From Dehalococcoidia bacterium (lineage in GTDB: Bacteria; Chloroflexota; Dehalococcoidia; Dehalococcoidales; JAUVZE01): DNA of 6,786 bases. The stretch is from contig JAUVZE010000059.1 of NCBI GenBank assembly GCA_030602665.1, positions 1 through 6,786 on the forward strand. The letters are read 5' to 3'. The position numbers and the translations under genes were made by a program. Each line of letters begins with the position of its first letter. Positions within the stretch are counted from its first letter, which is position 1. Below the pieces are notes generated by a model. That model saw nothing but the letters and a program-made list of their open reading frames with translations, had not been told where the DNA came from and did not search any database. This document shows, one piece after another, positions 1-5,601 of this stretch.

Positions 1-1
1 T

Positions 2-184
2 AGGCCAGCGCACTGTGTGGCTATCTCTATGGAGGACGGGAGAGTTGTAATCGATGAGGCAGAATGTTTAGGCTGTGGAACTTGCTTTTTGCTTTGCCCC
101 ACGGACGCTATATCCATGGTTGAAATACAATACGGTAACGAGTTGAACTCGCCAGACAGGGTCGCCGGATTCAATAGGCGTTAA
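2..184 (+). CDS. 4Fe-4S ferredoxin-type protein, C-terminal end (5' end outside window)
   Basis: The frame is open from the left edge to a TAA and gives the last 60 residues of a longer protein. It shows one complete 4Fe-4S motif, C-x2-C-x2-C-x3-C-P, at visible residues 22, 25, 28 and 32-33, followed by the usual T-D-A-I. A cysteine at residue 5, followed by V-A-I-S, is probably the last ligand of a preceding cluster, so this is likely a two-cluster ferredoxin domain at the C-terminus. The role would be electron transfer; the partner cannot be told because the N-terminal part is missing. After the cluster there is a polar tail of about 25 residues. The last 14 bases overlap the 3' end of the convergent nitroreductase gene. 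The domain call is firm; the identity of the whole protein is unknown. Confidence 0.85.
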   Translation, partial: RPAHCVAISMEDGRVVIDEAECLGCGTCFLLCPTDAISMVEIQYGNELNSPDRVAGFNRR

Positions 185-716
185 AGGACGCGATTTTATC
201 TATTGGCTCTCTACCGTGTTCTGGCCCTAGCTTTTCCCTATTGTAATAGCCTAACACTATGAGGATGTCTAGCTTTTTATGCTGTGGGATATTTAATATT
301 GATTTTACCGCCCCTTCATTAAACCAGCCTATCCAGCAAGTACCAAGACCTAAGTCCTCAGCCTGGAGTACAAAATGCTCAATAGCTATCCCTATATCTA
401 TAAGGTAGTATTTTGTGCCTCGGAACATTCCGCCGATTTGAGCCAAAAACTTGGACCTTTCAGAGATGACGACAACTATAACTGGTGCCATCTTGCAAAA
501 GGCATTTATAAAATATATACTGCTAAAAGCAGCATTGCATAGCTTATTCTTTAACTGCCTATCATCCACGACTATAAATTTCCACGGTTGTGAATTGCAG
601 GCGGAGGGAGCTAGCCTTGCCGCCTCAAGGCATATCATTATCTTTTCTCGCTCAACAGGTCTATCCAGGAAATCCCTGACGCTTTTTCTGTGTTTTAAGA
701 GGTCTAGAAGAGCCAT
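171..716 (-). CDS. nitroreductase family FMN-dependent oxidoreductase
   Basis: This 181-residue protein has the usual length of a single-domain nitroreductase. The N-terminal R-K-S-V-R (residues 10-14) is the family's FMN-phosphate-binding segment. A-P-S-A-C-N-S-Q-P-W (36-45) is the second flavin-contact motif. The helix D-I-G-I-A-I-E-H followed by L-G-L-G-T-C-W-I-G (about 107-130) is the typical core and dimer-interface region. Members are homodimeric cytosolic flavoproteins that reduce nitro compounds, quinones or other acceptors with NAD(P)H; the real substrate cannot be predicted. The ATG start fits the family N-terminus, although the upstream ribosome binding site is weak (a purine run AGAGAAG). 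The gene begins 24 bases after the glyS stop codon, so it is probably co-transcribed with glyS. Its 3' end overlaps the opposite-strand ferredoxin gene by 14 bases, and I see no terminator there. Confidence 0.93.
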   Translation of the reverse strand: MALLDLLKHRKSVRDFLDRPVEREKIMICLEAARLAPSACNSQPWKFIVVDDRQLKNKLCNAAFSSIYFINAFCKMAPVIVVVISERSKFLAQIGGMFRGTKYYLIDIGIAIEHFVLQAEDLGLGTCWIGWFNEGAVKSILNIPQHKKLDILIVLGYYNREKLGPEHGREPIDKIASFNAY

Positions 717-740
717 AATTTTGCTTCTCTACTTCCGTAT

Positions 741-2114
741 TTAGACACTTTCGCCCCCCTTCCATATGCTACCGCCGGGGGGCAGGACGAATAGCTCTTC
801 GCCGCTGAGCTTAGCGGCTAATGTCGTTTTTAATTCGCTGATGGGGAGTCGTATCTGGTTCATGGTGTCGCGTTCTCGGATGGTGACTTGCTCATCTTCA
901 AGTGATTGGAAGTCAACGGTGACACAGAAGGGGGTGCCAATCTCATCCTGGCGCCGGTAACGCCGCCCGATTGATTGGGCATCGTCATACTGCACCATCC
1001 AGCACTGACGTAGGTCAGCATATATCTGATTCGCCGCTTGAACCAGCCTCTCCCGTCGGCTTAACGGCAATACGGCTACTTTAATGGGAGCCAGGCTGGG
1101 GTGAAGGTGAAGTAGTGCCCTTGTTTCGCCCTCGGCTATTTCCTCATCGTAGGCATCGCACAGGAAGGCTAAGACAGAGCGGTCTACCCCGGCCGATGGC
1201 TCAATTATATGGGGAATAATGTGCTCTTTAGTCTCCTCGTCAAAGTAGTCCAGACTCTTGCCGCTAAAACTTGAGTGCTGGACAAGGTCAAAGTCACCCC
1301 GGTTGGCGATACCTTCTAACTCAGACCAGCCCATAGGGAACAGGTAGTCAATGTCATAACACTCTCGGGCGTAGTGAGCCAGTTCCTCTTTGGTATGTTG
1401 GCGTAGTCTAAGGTTTTCCCTCTTGATGCCGAGGTTTACATACCAGTTGAGGCGCTCCGTAGTCCAGTAGTTAAACCACTCTTGGTCGGCTCCTGGCGTA
1501 ACAAAGAATTCAATTTCCATCTGCTCAAACTCCCGGCTGCGGAAGATGAAGTTGCCGGTGGTAACCTCGTTGCGGAAGGCTTTACCTATCTGGGCGATAC
1601 CAAAGGGCAGCCTCTTTCTGGTGGTATTAAGCACATTTTGGAAGTTAACAAATATACCCTGGGCGGTTTCCGGGCGCAGGTAAACTACACTGGCTTGTTC
1701 CTCTATAGGACCCATAAAGGTCTTAAACATTAAATTAAACAGGCGAGGCTCGGTAACTTCACCACCGCACGAGGGGCACTTATTGTCCTTCAGGTCATCA
1801 ACACGCCACCTCAGGTGGCAGCTCTTGCACTCTACCAGAGGGTCGGTGAACCCCTCAAGGTGACCACTGGCCTTCCAGACTTGAGGGTGCATCAGGATGC
1901 CGGCGTCCAGACCAACCATATCGTCACGCTCCTGAACTACGGCTCGCCACCAGGCTTGTTTTACATTCTGTTTTAGTTCCACGCCTAGAGGCCCATAATC
2001 CCAGCAACTGGAAAGCCCTCCATAGATTTCGCTACTGGGGAAAATGAAGCCACGCCGCCGGCAGAGAGAGACAATCTTTTCCATATCAACCTTTTCTGGT
2101 ACTTGTTTAGACAC
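741..2114 (-). CDS. glyS: glycyl-tRNA synthetase, dimeric (alpha2) class II type
   Basis: This cytosolic enzyme charges tRNA-Gly with glycine using ATP, releasing AMP and pyrophosphate. From the GTG at 2114 it is 457 residues, normal for the single-chain alpha2 type, which is unrelated to the alpha/beta GlyQ-GlyS tetramer. An early segment holds S-S-E-I-Y-G-G and W-D-Y-G-P-L-G. Four cysteines (C-x2-C near 96-99, C-x2-C near 113-116) form a zinc ribbon. R-P-E-T-A-Q-G-I-F and F-R-N-E followed by R-E-F-E-Q-M-E make the motif 2 active-site region. E-P-S-A-G-V-D-R (about 305-312) is motif 3. The anticodon-binding domain starts near residue 341 (A-P-I-K-V-A-V-L-P-L) and includes I-G-R-R-Y-R-R-Q-D-E-I-G-T-P. 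A GTG three codons upstream (2123) is unlikely because it overlaps the Shine-Dalgarno sequence; an ATG ten codons downstream is a weaker alternative. It leads a likely operon with the nitroreductase. Confidence 0.97.
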   Translation of the reverse strand: MSKQVPEKVDMEKIVSLCRRRGFIFPSSEIYGGLSSCWDYGPLGVELKQNVKQAWWRAVVQERDDMVGLDAGILMHPQVWKASGHLEGFTDPLVECKSCHLRWRVDDLKDNKCPSCGGEVTEPRLFNLMFKTFMGPIEEQASVVYLRPETAQGIFVNFQNVLNTTRKRLPFGIAQIGKAFRNEVTTGNFIFRSREFEQMEIEFFVTPGADQEWFNYWTTERLNWYVNLGIKRENLRLRQHTKEELAHYARECYDIDYLFPMGWSELEGIANRGDFDLVQHSSFSGKSLDYFDEETKEHIIPHIIEPSAGVDRSVLAFLCDAYDEEIAEGETRALLHLHPSLAPIKVAVLPLSRRERLVQAANQIYADLRQCWMVQYDDAQSIGRRYRRQDEIGTPFCVTVDFQSLEDEQVTIRERDTMNQIRLPISELKTTLAAKLSGEELFVLPPGGSIWKGGESV

Positions 2115-2122
2115 AGCTATCA

Positions 2123-2128
2123 CTCCTT
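2123..2128 (-). promoter_or_regulatory. ribosome binding site that sets the glyS start
   Basis: The minus strand reads TTAAGGAGTGAT, close to the ideal anti-16S sequence. The AAGGAG core lies 8 bases before the GTG at 2114-2112. The longer reading frame would start at the GTG at 2123, whose first base is the last G of this very motif, so it could not be served by it. This favours the 457-residue form of GlyS. Confidence 0.75.
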
Positions 2129-2156
2129 AAACTCTTACTAGACGGCACCATTGGGC

Positions 2157-2288
2157 TCAAATCCACCGGCTGGCCAGAATAATGAATATGCCTAGGGTAA
2201 TACTCCCCAGTGCCATAATAGTCAGGGCGAATACCCATATCAGCATAATATATGTCCCGTATGAATTGTAGCTGAAAATGGCCAGCAT
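2157..2288 (-). CDS. possible small two-helix membrane protein, start unclear (may be a remnant)
   Basis: I do not recognise this frame. It ends at TGA 2159-2157 and is open upstream to about 2437. The only ATG that would leave a sizeable protein is at 2288, giving 43 residues with no visible ribosome binding site. The translation upstream of that ATG looks protein-like: a polar stretch (Q-T-E-D-N-P-R-L-G-K-Y-Y-H-L-W), then two hydrophobic segments, about G-L-L-Q-F-I-I-C-F-A-M-L-A-I-F and I-M-L-I-W-V-F-A-L-T-I-M-A-L-G-S-I-T, ending A-S-R-W-I. No ATG, GTG or TTG occurs in frame between the upstream stop and 2288, so the full form would need an unusual start (CTG, ATT) or has lost its start. 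It lies 33 bases before the glyS ribosome binding site, on the same strand. Its upstream part overlaps the strong plus-strand promoter at 2388-2416. It could be a decayed gene or a chance open frame. Confidence 0.3.
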   Translation of the reverse strand: MLAIFSYNSYGTYIMLIWVFALTIMALGSITLGIFIILASRWI

Positions 2289-2387
2289 TGCAAAGCAGAT
2301 TATAAACTGCAGAAGCCCTATTGTATTAACCCATAAGTGATAGTATTTTCCTAGTCTTGGGTTGTCCTCCGTCTGGCGGAATAGGGC

Positions 2388-2416
2388 TTGACTTTTAACA
2401 CAGCATTTGTTATAAT
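2388..2416 (+). promoter_or_regulatory. near-consensus sigma-70 promoter with extended -10
   Basis: The -35 box TTGACT (2388-2393, 5 of 6 matches) is followed by a 17-base spacer and a perfect -10 box TATAAT (2411-2416). A TG one base upstream of the -10 (2408-2409) makes it an extended -10 element as well. This is by far the best promoter in the window and predicts a transcript starting near 2422-2424, running toward the metallo-hydrolase gene. Confidence 0.88.
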
Positions 2417-2471
2417 TAAGCCAAATAGAATAGTTCCTTCACTCGAGACTTAGCTGAGAGGAGGTGGTGGT

Positions 2472-2546
2472 ATGACAAAGATAGTTTTGTTATGCCGATG
2501 GTTCTTTCCCAGGATTGGCTCCTCGCTGGTAGGTTGTAGAGGGTGA
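2472..2546 (+). CDS. possible 24-residue leader peptide
   Basis: An ATG at 2472 follows a textbook Shine-Dalgarno sequence AGGAGGTG (2459-2466), with 7 bases between GGAGG and the ATG. The frame runs 24 codons to TGA at 2544-2546. The peptide has adjacent W-F-F at residues 10-12 and P-R-I-G-S-S after it; otherwise I do not recognise it. The 3' half of the frame (codons 16-20) contains arm A of the mutually exclusive hairpins, so a ribosome on the frame would decide which hairpin forms. This is the layout of a ribosome-controlled attenuator; whether the tryptophan-phenylalanine cluster is the sensor is inference. Against it, the ATG sits inside a 12-pair hairpin (2468-2497), and no amino-acid biosynthesis gene follows. 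The Shine-Dalgarno match could also be an accident of a purine-rich structured RNA. Confidence 0.45.
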   Translation: MTKIVLLCRWFFPRIGSSLVGCRG

Positions 2547-2627
2547 GGTCAAGTAATCAGCGAGGAGCGGGTAGAAGGTTCCCGAGCTCCTCGTAATTAT
2601 TAAAAGGGCTCTCTTTTAAAAGGAGCT
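2518..2627 (+). promoter_or_regulatory. attenuator-like set of mutually exclusive RNA hairpins
   Basis: Four segments pair in a 1:2, 2:3, 3:4 scheme. A is GCTCCTCGCTG (2518-2528). B is CAGCGAGGAGC (2558-2568), an exact 11-base complement of A, extended by two more pairs. C is GCTCCTCG (2586-2593), an exact complement of the last 8 bases of B, with a further GGG/CCC inner stem (2569-2571 with 2581-2583). D is AGGAGCT (2621-2627), a complement of 2585-2591. A:B plus C:D can coexist, whereas B:C excludes both. The C:D stem is not followed by a T-run, so any termination would occur at the separate hairpin downstream. Confidence 0.55.
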
Positions 2628-2673
2628 ATTTGGCGCGGGTAACCAAAATGGAGGAGTAGTGGAACGAAGCGTA

Positions 2674-2718
2674 GAGTAGGCTTCTGAAGCTAAGTACTTT
2701 GGGAGCCTACTTCTTTTT
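2674..2718 (+). terminator. strong intrinsic terminator
   Basis: Bases 2675-2689 pair with 2697-2711 over 15 pairs, three of them G-U. The outermost eight (AGTAGGCT/AGCCTACT) are perfect, and the loop has 7 bases. A G-U pair extends the base. The T-tract TTCTTTTT (2711-2718) follows at once. It lies 84 bases upstream of the hydrolase start, so it either ends a small RNA or acts as the switchable terminator of that gene's leader. Confidence 0.85.
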
Positions 2719-2802
2719 GTTTCGTTCTATCAAGTTTAAATATTAGTCATGGTGCCTTCCATACTTAATCTGAGTGTATACAATAAATAAACAGGGGAAA
2801 AT

Positions 2803-3435
2803 GTGATTCTTAAGAAACTGGTGGTGGGACCATTTGCCGCTAACTGTTATATTGTTGGCTCTGAGCTAACCAAGGAAGGGGTGATAATTGACCCCGGTGA
2901 TGAGGCTAGACAAATTCTGAAGAAGGTTAAGGATTTACAGCTTGACATAAAAGTCATCGTGTTAACTCATGGTCACATAGACCATATTGGTGGGGTAAAG
3001 GAGGTCAAGGAGGCAACTGAGGCTGAGGTGGCTATTCATACTGATGATGCCAAGTCTATTAGCGGGCAGGAGGGCCGGCTAATAAGCATGCTGGTATCAA
3101 GCCTTTCCTATCCAGCTTCATCTTCTCCGGATAGGTTACTTAATGGCGGGGATAGCATAGATATTAGCGACTTAAACTTTTTGGTTCTTCATACCCCTGG
3201 TCATACCCCGGGTGGTATTTGTCTGCTTGGGAATGGTGTAGTGTTCACTGGAGATACCCTGTTCAAGTATGGCGTGGGTAGAACCGATTTACCGGGTGGT
3301 AGCCATAGCCAACTGATGAATAGTCTTCATACCAAGCTTATGGTATTACCTGATGAGACTATTGTTTACCCCGGTCATGGTCCTGAGACTACCATCGGCG
3401 CTGAGCGTAGTGGTAATCCCTACCTGCGTGGTTAG
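2803..3435 (+). CDS. metallo-beta-lactamase-fold hydrolase, glyoxalase II-like (YcbL type)
   Basis: This 210-residue protein is a compact metallo-beta-lactamase-fold enzyme. It carries all expected metal ligands: T-H-G-H-I-D-H-I-G-G gives H56, H58, D60 and H61; G-H-T-P-G-G gives H134; F-T-G-D-T-L-F gives D151; and Y-P-G-H-G-P-E-T-T gives H192. The segment G-V-G-R-T-D-L-P-G-G and the C-terminal I-G-x-E-R-x-x-N-P-Y are typical of the small YcbL-type branch, which lacks the C-terminal substrate-binding domain of classical glyoxalase II. It is probably a cytosolic binuclear Zn/Fe thioester hydrolase; the natural substrate is unknown. The start is GTG 2803, five bases after AGGGG; the ATG two bases earlier is followed directly by a stop. 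Upstream lie the structured RNA and terminator, so the gene may be read through from 2388 or use a weak promoter nearby (TACAAT at 2779-2784). It converges on the pyrophosphatase gene, 18 bases apart. Confidence 0.93.
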   Translation: MILKKLVVGPFAANCYIVGSELTKEGVIIDPGDEARQILKKVKDLQLDIKVIVLTHGHIDHIGGVKEVKEATEAEVAIHTDDAKSISGQEGRLISMLVSSLSYPASSSPDRLLNGGDSIDISDLNFLVLHTPGHTPGGICLLGNGVVFTGDTLFKYGVGRTDLPGGSHSQLMNSLHTKLMVLPDETIVYPGHGPETTIGAERSGNPYLRG

Positions 3436-3453
3436 CTGGGCTATGGCGGAGTC

Positions 3454-5466
3454 TTATAATGCAATAAGGGTTATGAAGATGGGTCCGAAAATTACGGCCA
3501 CTTTACCAACTAGCTTAATCAGGATGTTTAAGGAAGGTCCGGCGGTATCCTTGAAGGGGTCACCCACAGTGTCGCCAATAACAGCTGCTTTGTGAGCATC
3601 GCTACCTTTGCCACCGAGGTTACCCGCTTCAATATATTTTTTAGCATTATCCCAGGCTCCCCCGGAATTAGCCATCATTACAGCCATCAGGAAGCCGGTT
3701 ACTAGGGCACCAACCAGTAGTCCAGCGACCGCTTCTGGCCCTAAAGTGAAGCCAAGGATAAGAGGTACTAGCAGCACCAGTATTCCGGGGAGTAGCATTG
3801 ACTTTAACGCCCTTTTGGTGGCGATATCAACACATCTTACATAATCAGGCTTGGCCTCGCCTTCCATCAGCCCTTTGATTACTCGGAACTGTCTTCTGAC
3901 CTCATTAACGATGGCAAAGGCGCCATCACTAACGCCTCTCATTGCCAGAGCACTGAAGACGAAGGTTAGCATACCGCCAATCAGCACGCCGGCAATCACG
4001 CCAACATTTGTCAGGCTGGCTATATCAACGTTGGCTACCCCAAAGTAGGTGGCTAACCAGGCTAGTGAGGCTAAGGCAGCCGAGGCGATAGCAAAGCCTT
4101 TGCCCAGGGCAGCCGTGGTATTGCCGACCGCATCCAGGGCTTCACAGCGTTCCCTGACCTCTTTACCTAATCCAGCCATCTGGGCAATACCCGCCGAATT
4201 ATCGGCTATCGGCCCATAGCAGTCCATTGATAATAACATTCCCAAATTAATCAACATACCCATAGAGGCAATAGCTATACCCAGTAGTCCACCAAAGAGA
4301 TAGGCGAGCACGGTAGCAATGGCTACCAGGATTACTGGTATAGCGGTGCTTATCATACCGGTGCCTAATCCTTCAATAATGGTAACTGCGGGACCGGTTT
4401 CAGCTGCCCTGGCTATTTTCTGCGCTGGACCACGCTCTGCCGAGGTGAAGTATTCGGTTGCCTGCCCAATAAAGAAACCGGCGATTAAGCCTGATATTAG
4501 CGCCCAGAAAAGTCCTAGTTCACCTACATAACTTCTTATAATAAAGAAACTAGCTATTATCATCAGGATGTTACTGATATATACTCCGGTGTTCATGGTG
4601 GCATGTGCCTTGGCTACCTGCCTCTCAAAATTGGCTTCAACCTCCTTGGGTCTGACGAAAAGAGCACCAATAATGGAAACCAATATGCCAAGAGCACCGA
4701 GGAGTAGGGGTAGGAACATGCCTTTTACCGTACCCAGGGCGATGACGCCTAAAACCATTGAAGCCGCTATAGCGGAGACATATGACTCGTAGAGGTCGGA
4801 GCCCATGCCGGCTATATCGCCGACATTATCGCCAACATTGTCAGCAATTACGGCTGGGTTTCGTGGGTCGTCCTCAGGAATACCCTTTTCTACCTTGCCT
4901 ACCAGGTCAGCGCCGACATCAGCACTTTTAGTAAAGATACCCCCACCGACTCTCAGGAATAAGGCTACTGAAGAAGCACCGAAGGCAAAGCCCAACCATA
5001 CATGGGGGTCTTGCCAGATGAAGGATATGATGGCTAGTCCCAGCAGCCCCAGCCCAACGACGCAAAAGCCCATTACTGCTCCGGCGGAGAAGGCAATTCT
5101 TAGACCTCTAGCCCAACTGCTAATGGCAGCATTAGCTGTTCTGGCATTGGCTCGGGTGCCGATGCTCATTCCCAGGAAGCCAGCCAGGGCTGAGGTTAGC
5201 GTGCCAAGGACATAGGCTATAGCCACTAAAGGTCTGGGTTCTATGAAGATGGCTAGGACGATAAATATCACCACGGTGAAGATACCTAAGGTGGTGAACT
5301 CACGGCGTAAGAAAGCCATGGCTCCCTGGCGGATGGCAGTGGCAATCTCCTTCATTTTCTCGGTGCCTTCGCTCTCACGTAATATGGTGGATATCAGGTA
5401 ACCGACGAATCCCAGAGCTAGAACCCCAGCCGCCAGAATCAGTATTTGTAGAATCCATGAGTCCAT
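3454..5466 (-). CDS. hppA: membrane-bound, K+-dependent-type ion-translocating pyrophosphatase
   Basis: This integral membrane protein hydrolyses pyrophosphate and pumps H+ and/or Na+ across the cytoplasmic membrane. From the ATG at 5466 it is 670 residues, with the many hydrophobic helices expected of the family. Signature segments are D-V-G-A-D-L-V-G-K-V-E (from about 183), followed by E-D-D-P-R-N-P-A-V-I-A-D-N-V-G-D-N-V-G-D (to about 217); D-N-S-A-G-I-A-Q-M-A-G (about 422-432); and, near the C-terminus, G-D-T-V-G-D-P-F-K-D-T-A-G-P-S. In G-N-T-T-A-A-L-G-K-G (about 448-457) the alanine and glycine occupy the positions that are lysine and threonine in K+-independent enzymes, so the K+-dependent class is predicted. 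I cannot tell H+ from Na+ pumping. The start 14 codons upstream (5508) is rejected because it lies within the terminator-like hairpin and AGGAGG precedes 5466. It lies downstream of translin/thiE with its own likely promoter. Confidence 0.97.
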   Translation of the reverse strand: MDSWILQILILAAGVLALGFVGYLISTILRESEGTEKMKEIATAIRQGAMAFLRREFTTLGIFTVVIFIVLAIFIEPRPLVAIAYVLGTLTSALAGFLGMSIGTRANARTANAAISSWARGLRIAFSAGAVMGFCVVGLGLLGLAIISFIWQDPHVWLGFAFGASSVALFLRVGGGIFTKSADVGADLVGKVEKGIPEDDPRNPAVIADNVGDNVGDIAGMGSDLYESYVSAIAASMVLGVIALGTVKGMFLPLLLGALGILVSIIGALFVRPKEVEANFERQVAKAHATMNTGVYISNILMIIASFFIIRSYVGELGLFWALISGLIAGFFIGQATEYFTSAERGPAQKIARAAETGPAVTIIEGLGTGMISTAIPVILVAIATVLAYLFGGLLGIAIASMGMLINLGMLLSMDCYGPIADNSAGIAQMAGLGKEVRERCEALDAVGNTTAALGKGFAIASAALASLAWLATYFGVANVDIASLTNVGVIAGVLIGGMLTFVFSALAMRGVSDGAFAIVNEVRRQFRVIKGLMEGEAKPDYVRCVDIATKRALKSMLLPGILVLLVPLILGFTLGPEAVAGLLVGALVTGFLMAVMMANSGGAWDNAKKYIEAGNLGGKGSDAHKAAVIGDTVGDPFKDTAGPSLNILIKLVGKVAVIFGPIFITLIAL

Positions 5467-5474
5467 TAGGCTAA

Positions 5475-5480
5475 CCTCCT
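5475..5480 (-). promoter_or_regulatory. ribosome binding site that sets the pyrophosphatase start
   Basis: A perfect AGGAGG lies 8 bases before the ATG at 5466-5464. The longer frame from 5508 has no such site and would translate the hairpin region, so the shorter, 670-residue protein is preferred. The site is only 4 bases past the T-tract of the upstream hairpin. Confidence 0.85.
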
Positions 5481-5484
5481 GTCC

Positions 5485-5513
5485 AAAAAGAAAAGGTTGA
5501 TTACTCAACCTCT
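5485..5513 (-). terminator. intrinsic terminator-like hairpin in the pyrophosphatase leader
   Basis: Read on the minus strand, AGAGGTTGA (5513-5505) pairs with TCAACCTTT (5500-5492) over 9 pairs (one G-U) around a GTAA loop. A T-rich run TTTTCTTTTT (5494-5485) follows. The form is a standard intrinsic terminator, but it sits between the likely hppA promoter and the hppA ribosome binding site, leaving no room for another promoter behind it. It may therefore be a conditional terminator of hppA, or a partial barrier to read-through from the thiE-translin operon. Confidence 0.6.
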
Positions 5514-5558
5514 GCTGTTCCCGGTAGTTTTGCTAATAGAGACCCAACTTGCTCACCA

Positions 5559-5587
5559 AGTTTAACGCATTTGCCAGCAAAGGTCAA
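5559..5587 (-). promoter_or_regulatory. likely sigma-70 promoter of the pyrophosphatase gene
   Basis: On the minus strand TTGACC (5587-5582, 5 of 6 matches to the -35 consensus) is followed by a 17-base spacer and TAAACT (5564-5559, 4 of 6 matches to the -10). A start near 5552 would give a leader of about 85 nt. It lies just behind the translin gene and a weak hairpin, where a promoter for hppA is expected. Confidence 0.55.
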
Positions 5588-5601
5588 TTATAGAATTTAA
5601 G

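Larger units (their letters stand above)
2423..2718 (+). ncRNA. structured leader RNA or small RNA of about 295 nt, family unknown
   Basis: A transcript is bounded by the promoter at 2388-2416 and the intrinsic terminator at 2674-2718. In between, nearly every stretch can pair. A hairpin at 2468-2497 has 12 base pairs with wobbles. Arm A 2518-2530 pairs with arm B 2556-2568 over 13 pairs. Arm B also pairs through 2561-2568 with arm C 2586-2593. Arm C in turn pairs through 2585-2591 with arm D 2621-2627, enclosing a 7-pair stem (2600-2606 with 2613-2619). A short stem TTTGG/CCAAA closes around 2629-2645. The chain of mutually exclusive pairings resembles an attenuator. I found no signature of tmRNA, RNase P RNA, SRP RNA or 6S RNA. 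It could be a cis-acting leader of the hydrolase gene that sometimes reads through, or an independent abundant small RNA. The exact 5' end is inferred from the promoter. Confidence 0.6.

Noticed and set aside
2121..2123. Upstream GTG as the start of glyS (460 residues).
   Set aside because: It overlaps the AAGGAG ribosome binding site, which is correctly spaced for the GTG at 2114.
2130..2162. Possible glyS promoter TTGAGC-17-TAAGAG on the minus strand.
   Set aside because: The -35 matches only 4 of 6 positions and the -10 only 3 of 6. It is too weak to annotate, although a promoter for glyS must lie somewhere upstream.
2651..2670. AGTGGAACGAAGCG resembles the T-box consensus GGTGGNACCGCG, next to a terminator.
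   Set aside because: The highly conserved ACC and preceding GGG are not kept, no clear stem I specifier loop was found, and the downstream gene is not a synthetase or amino-acid gene. The nearby glyS is on the opposite strand. A covariance-model search could reopen this.
2423..2718. tmRNA, RNase P RNA, SRP RNA or 6S RNA.
   Set aside because: No tRNA-like ends or tag frame, no RNase P conserved core, no SRP tetraloop motif, and not the single long imperfect duplex of 6S RNA.
2756..2784. Separate promoter for the hydrolase gene with TACAAT as -10.
   Set aside because: The -10 is good, but no acceptable -35 lies 16-18 bases upstream, so it was mentioned only as an alternative.
3608..5215. Several plus-strand open frames of 65-136 codons opposite the pyrophosphatase gene.
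   Set aside because: They have low-complexity Ala/Pro/Ser/Thr-rich translations typical of antisense shadows of a helix-rich membrane protein, with no ribosome binding sites.
5467..5508. ATG at 5508 as the start of the pyrophosphatase (684 residues).
   Set aside because: The extra 14 codons translate the terminator-like hairpin and T-tract, and the only good ribosome binding site serves the ATG at 5466.
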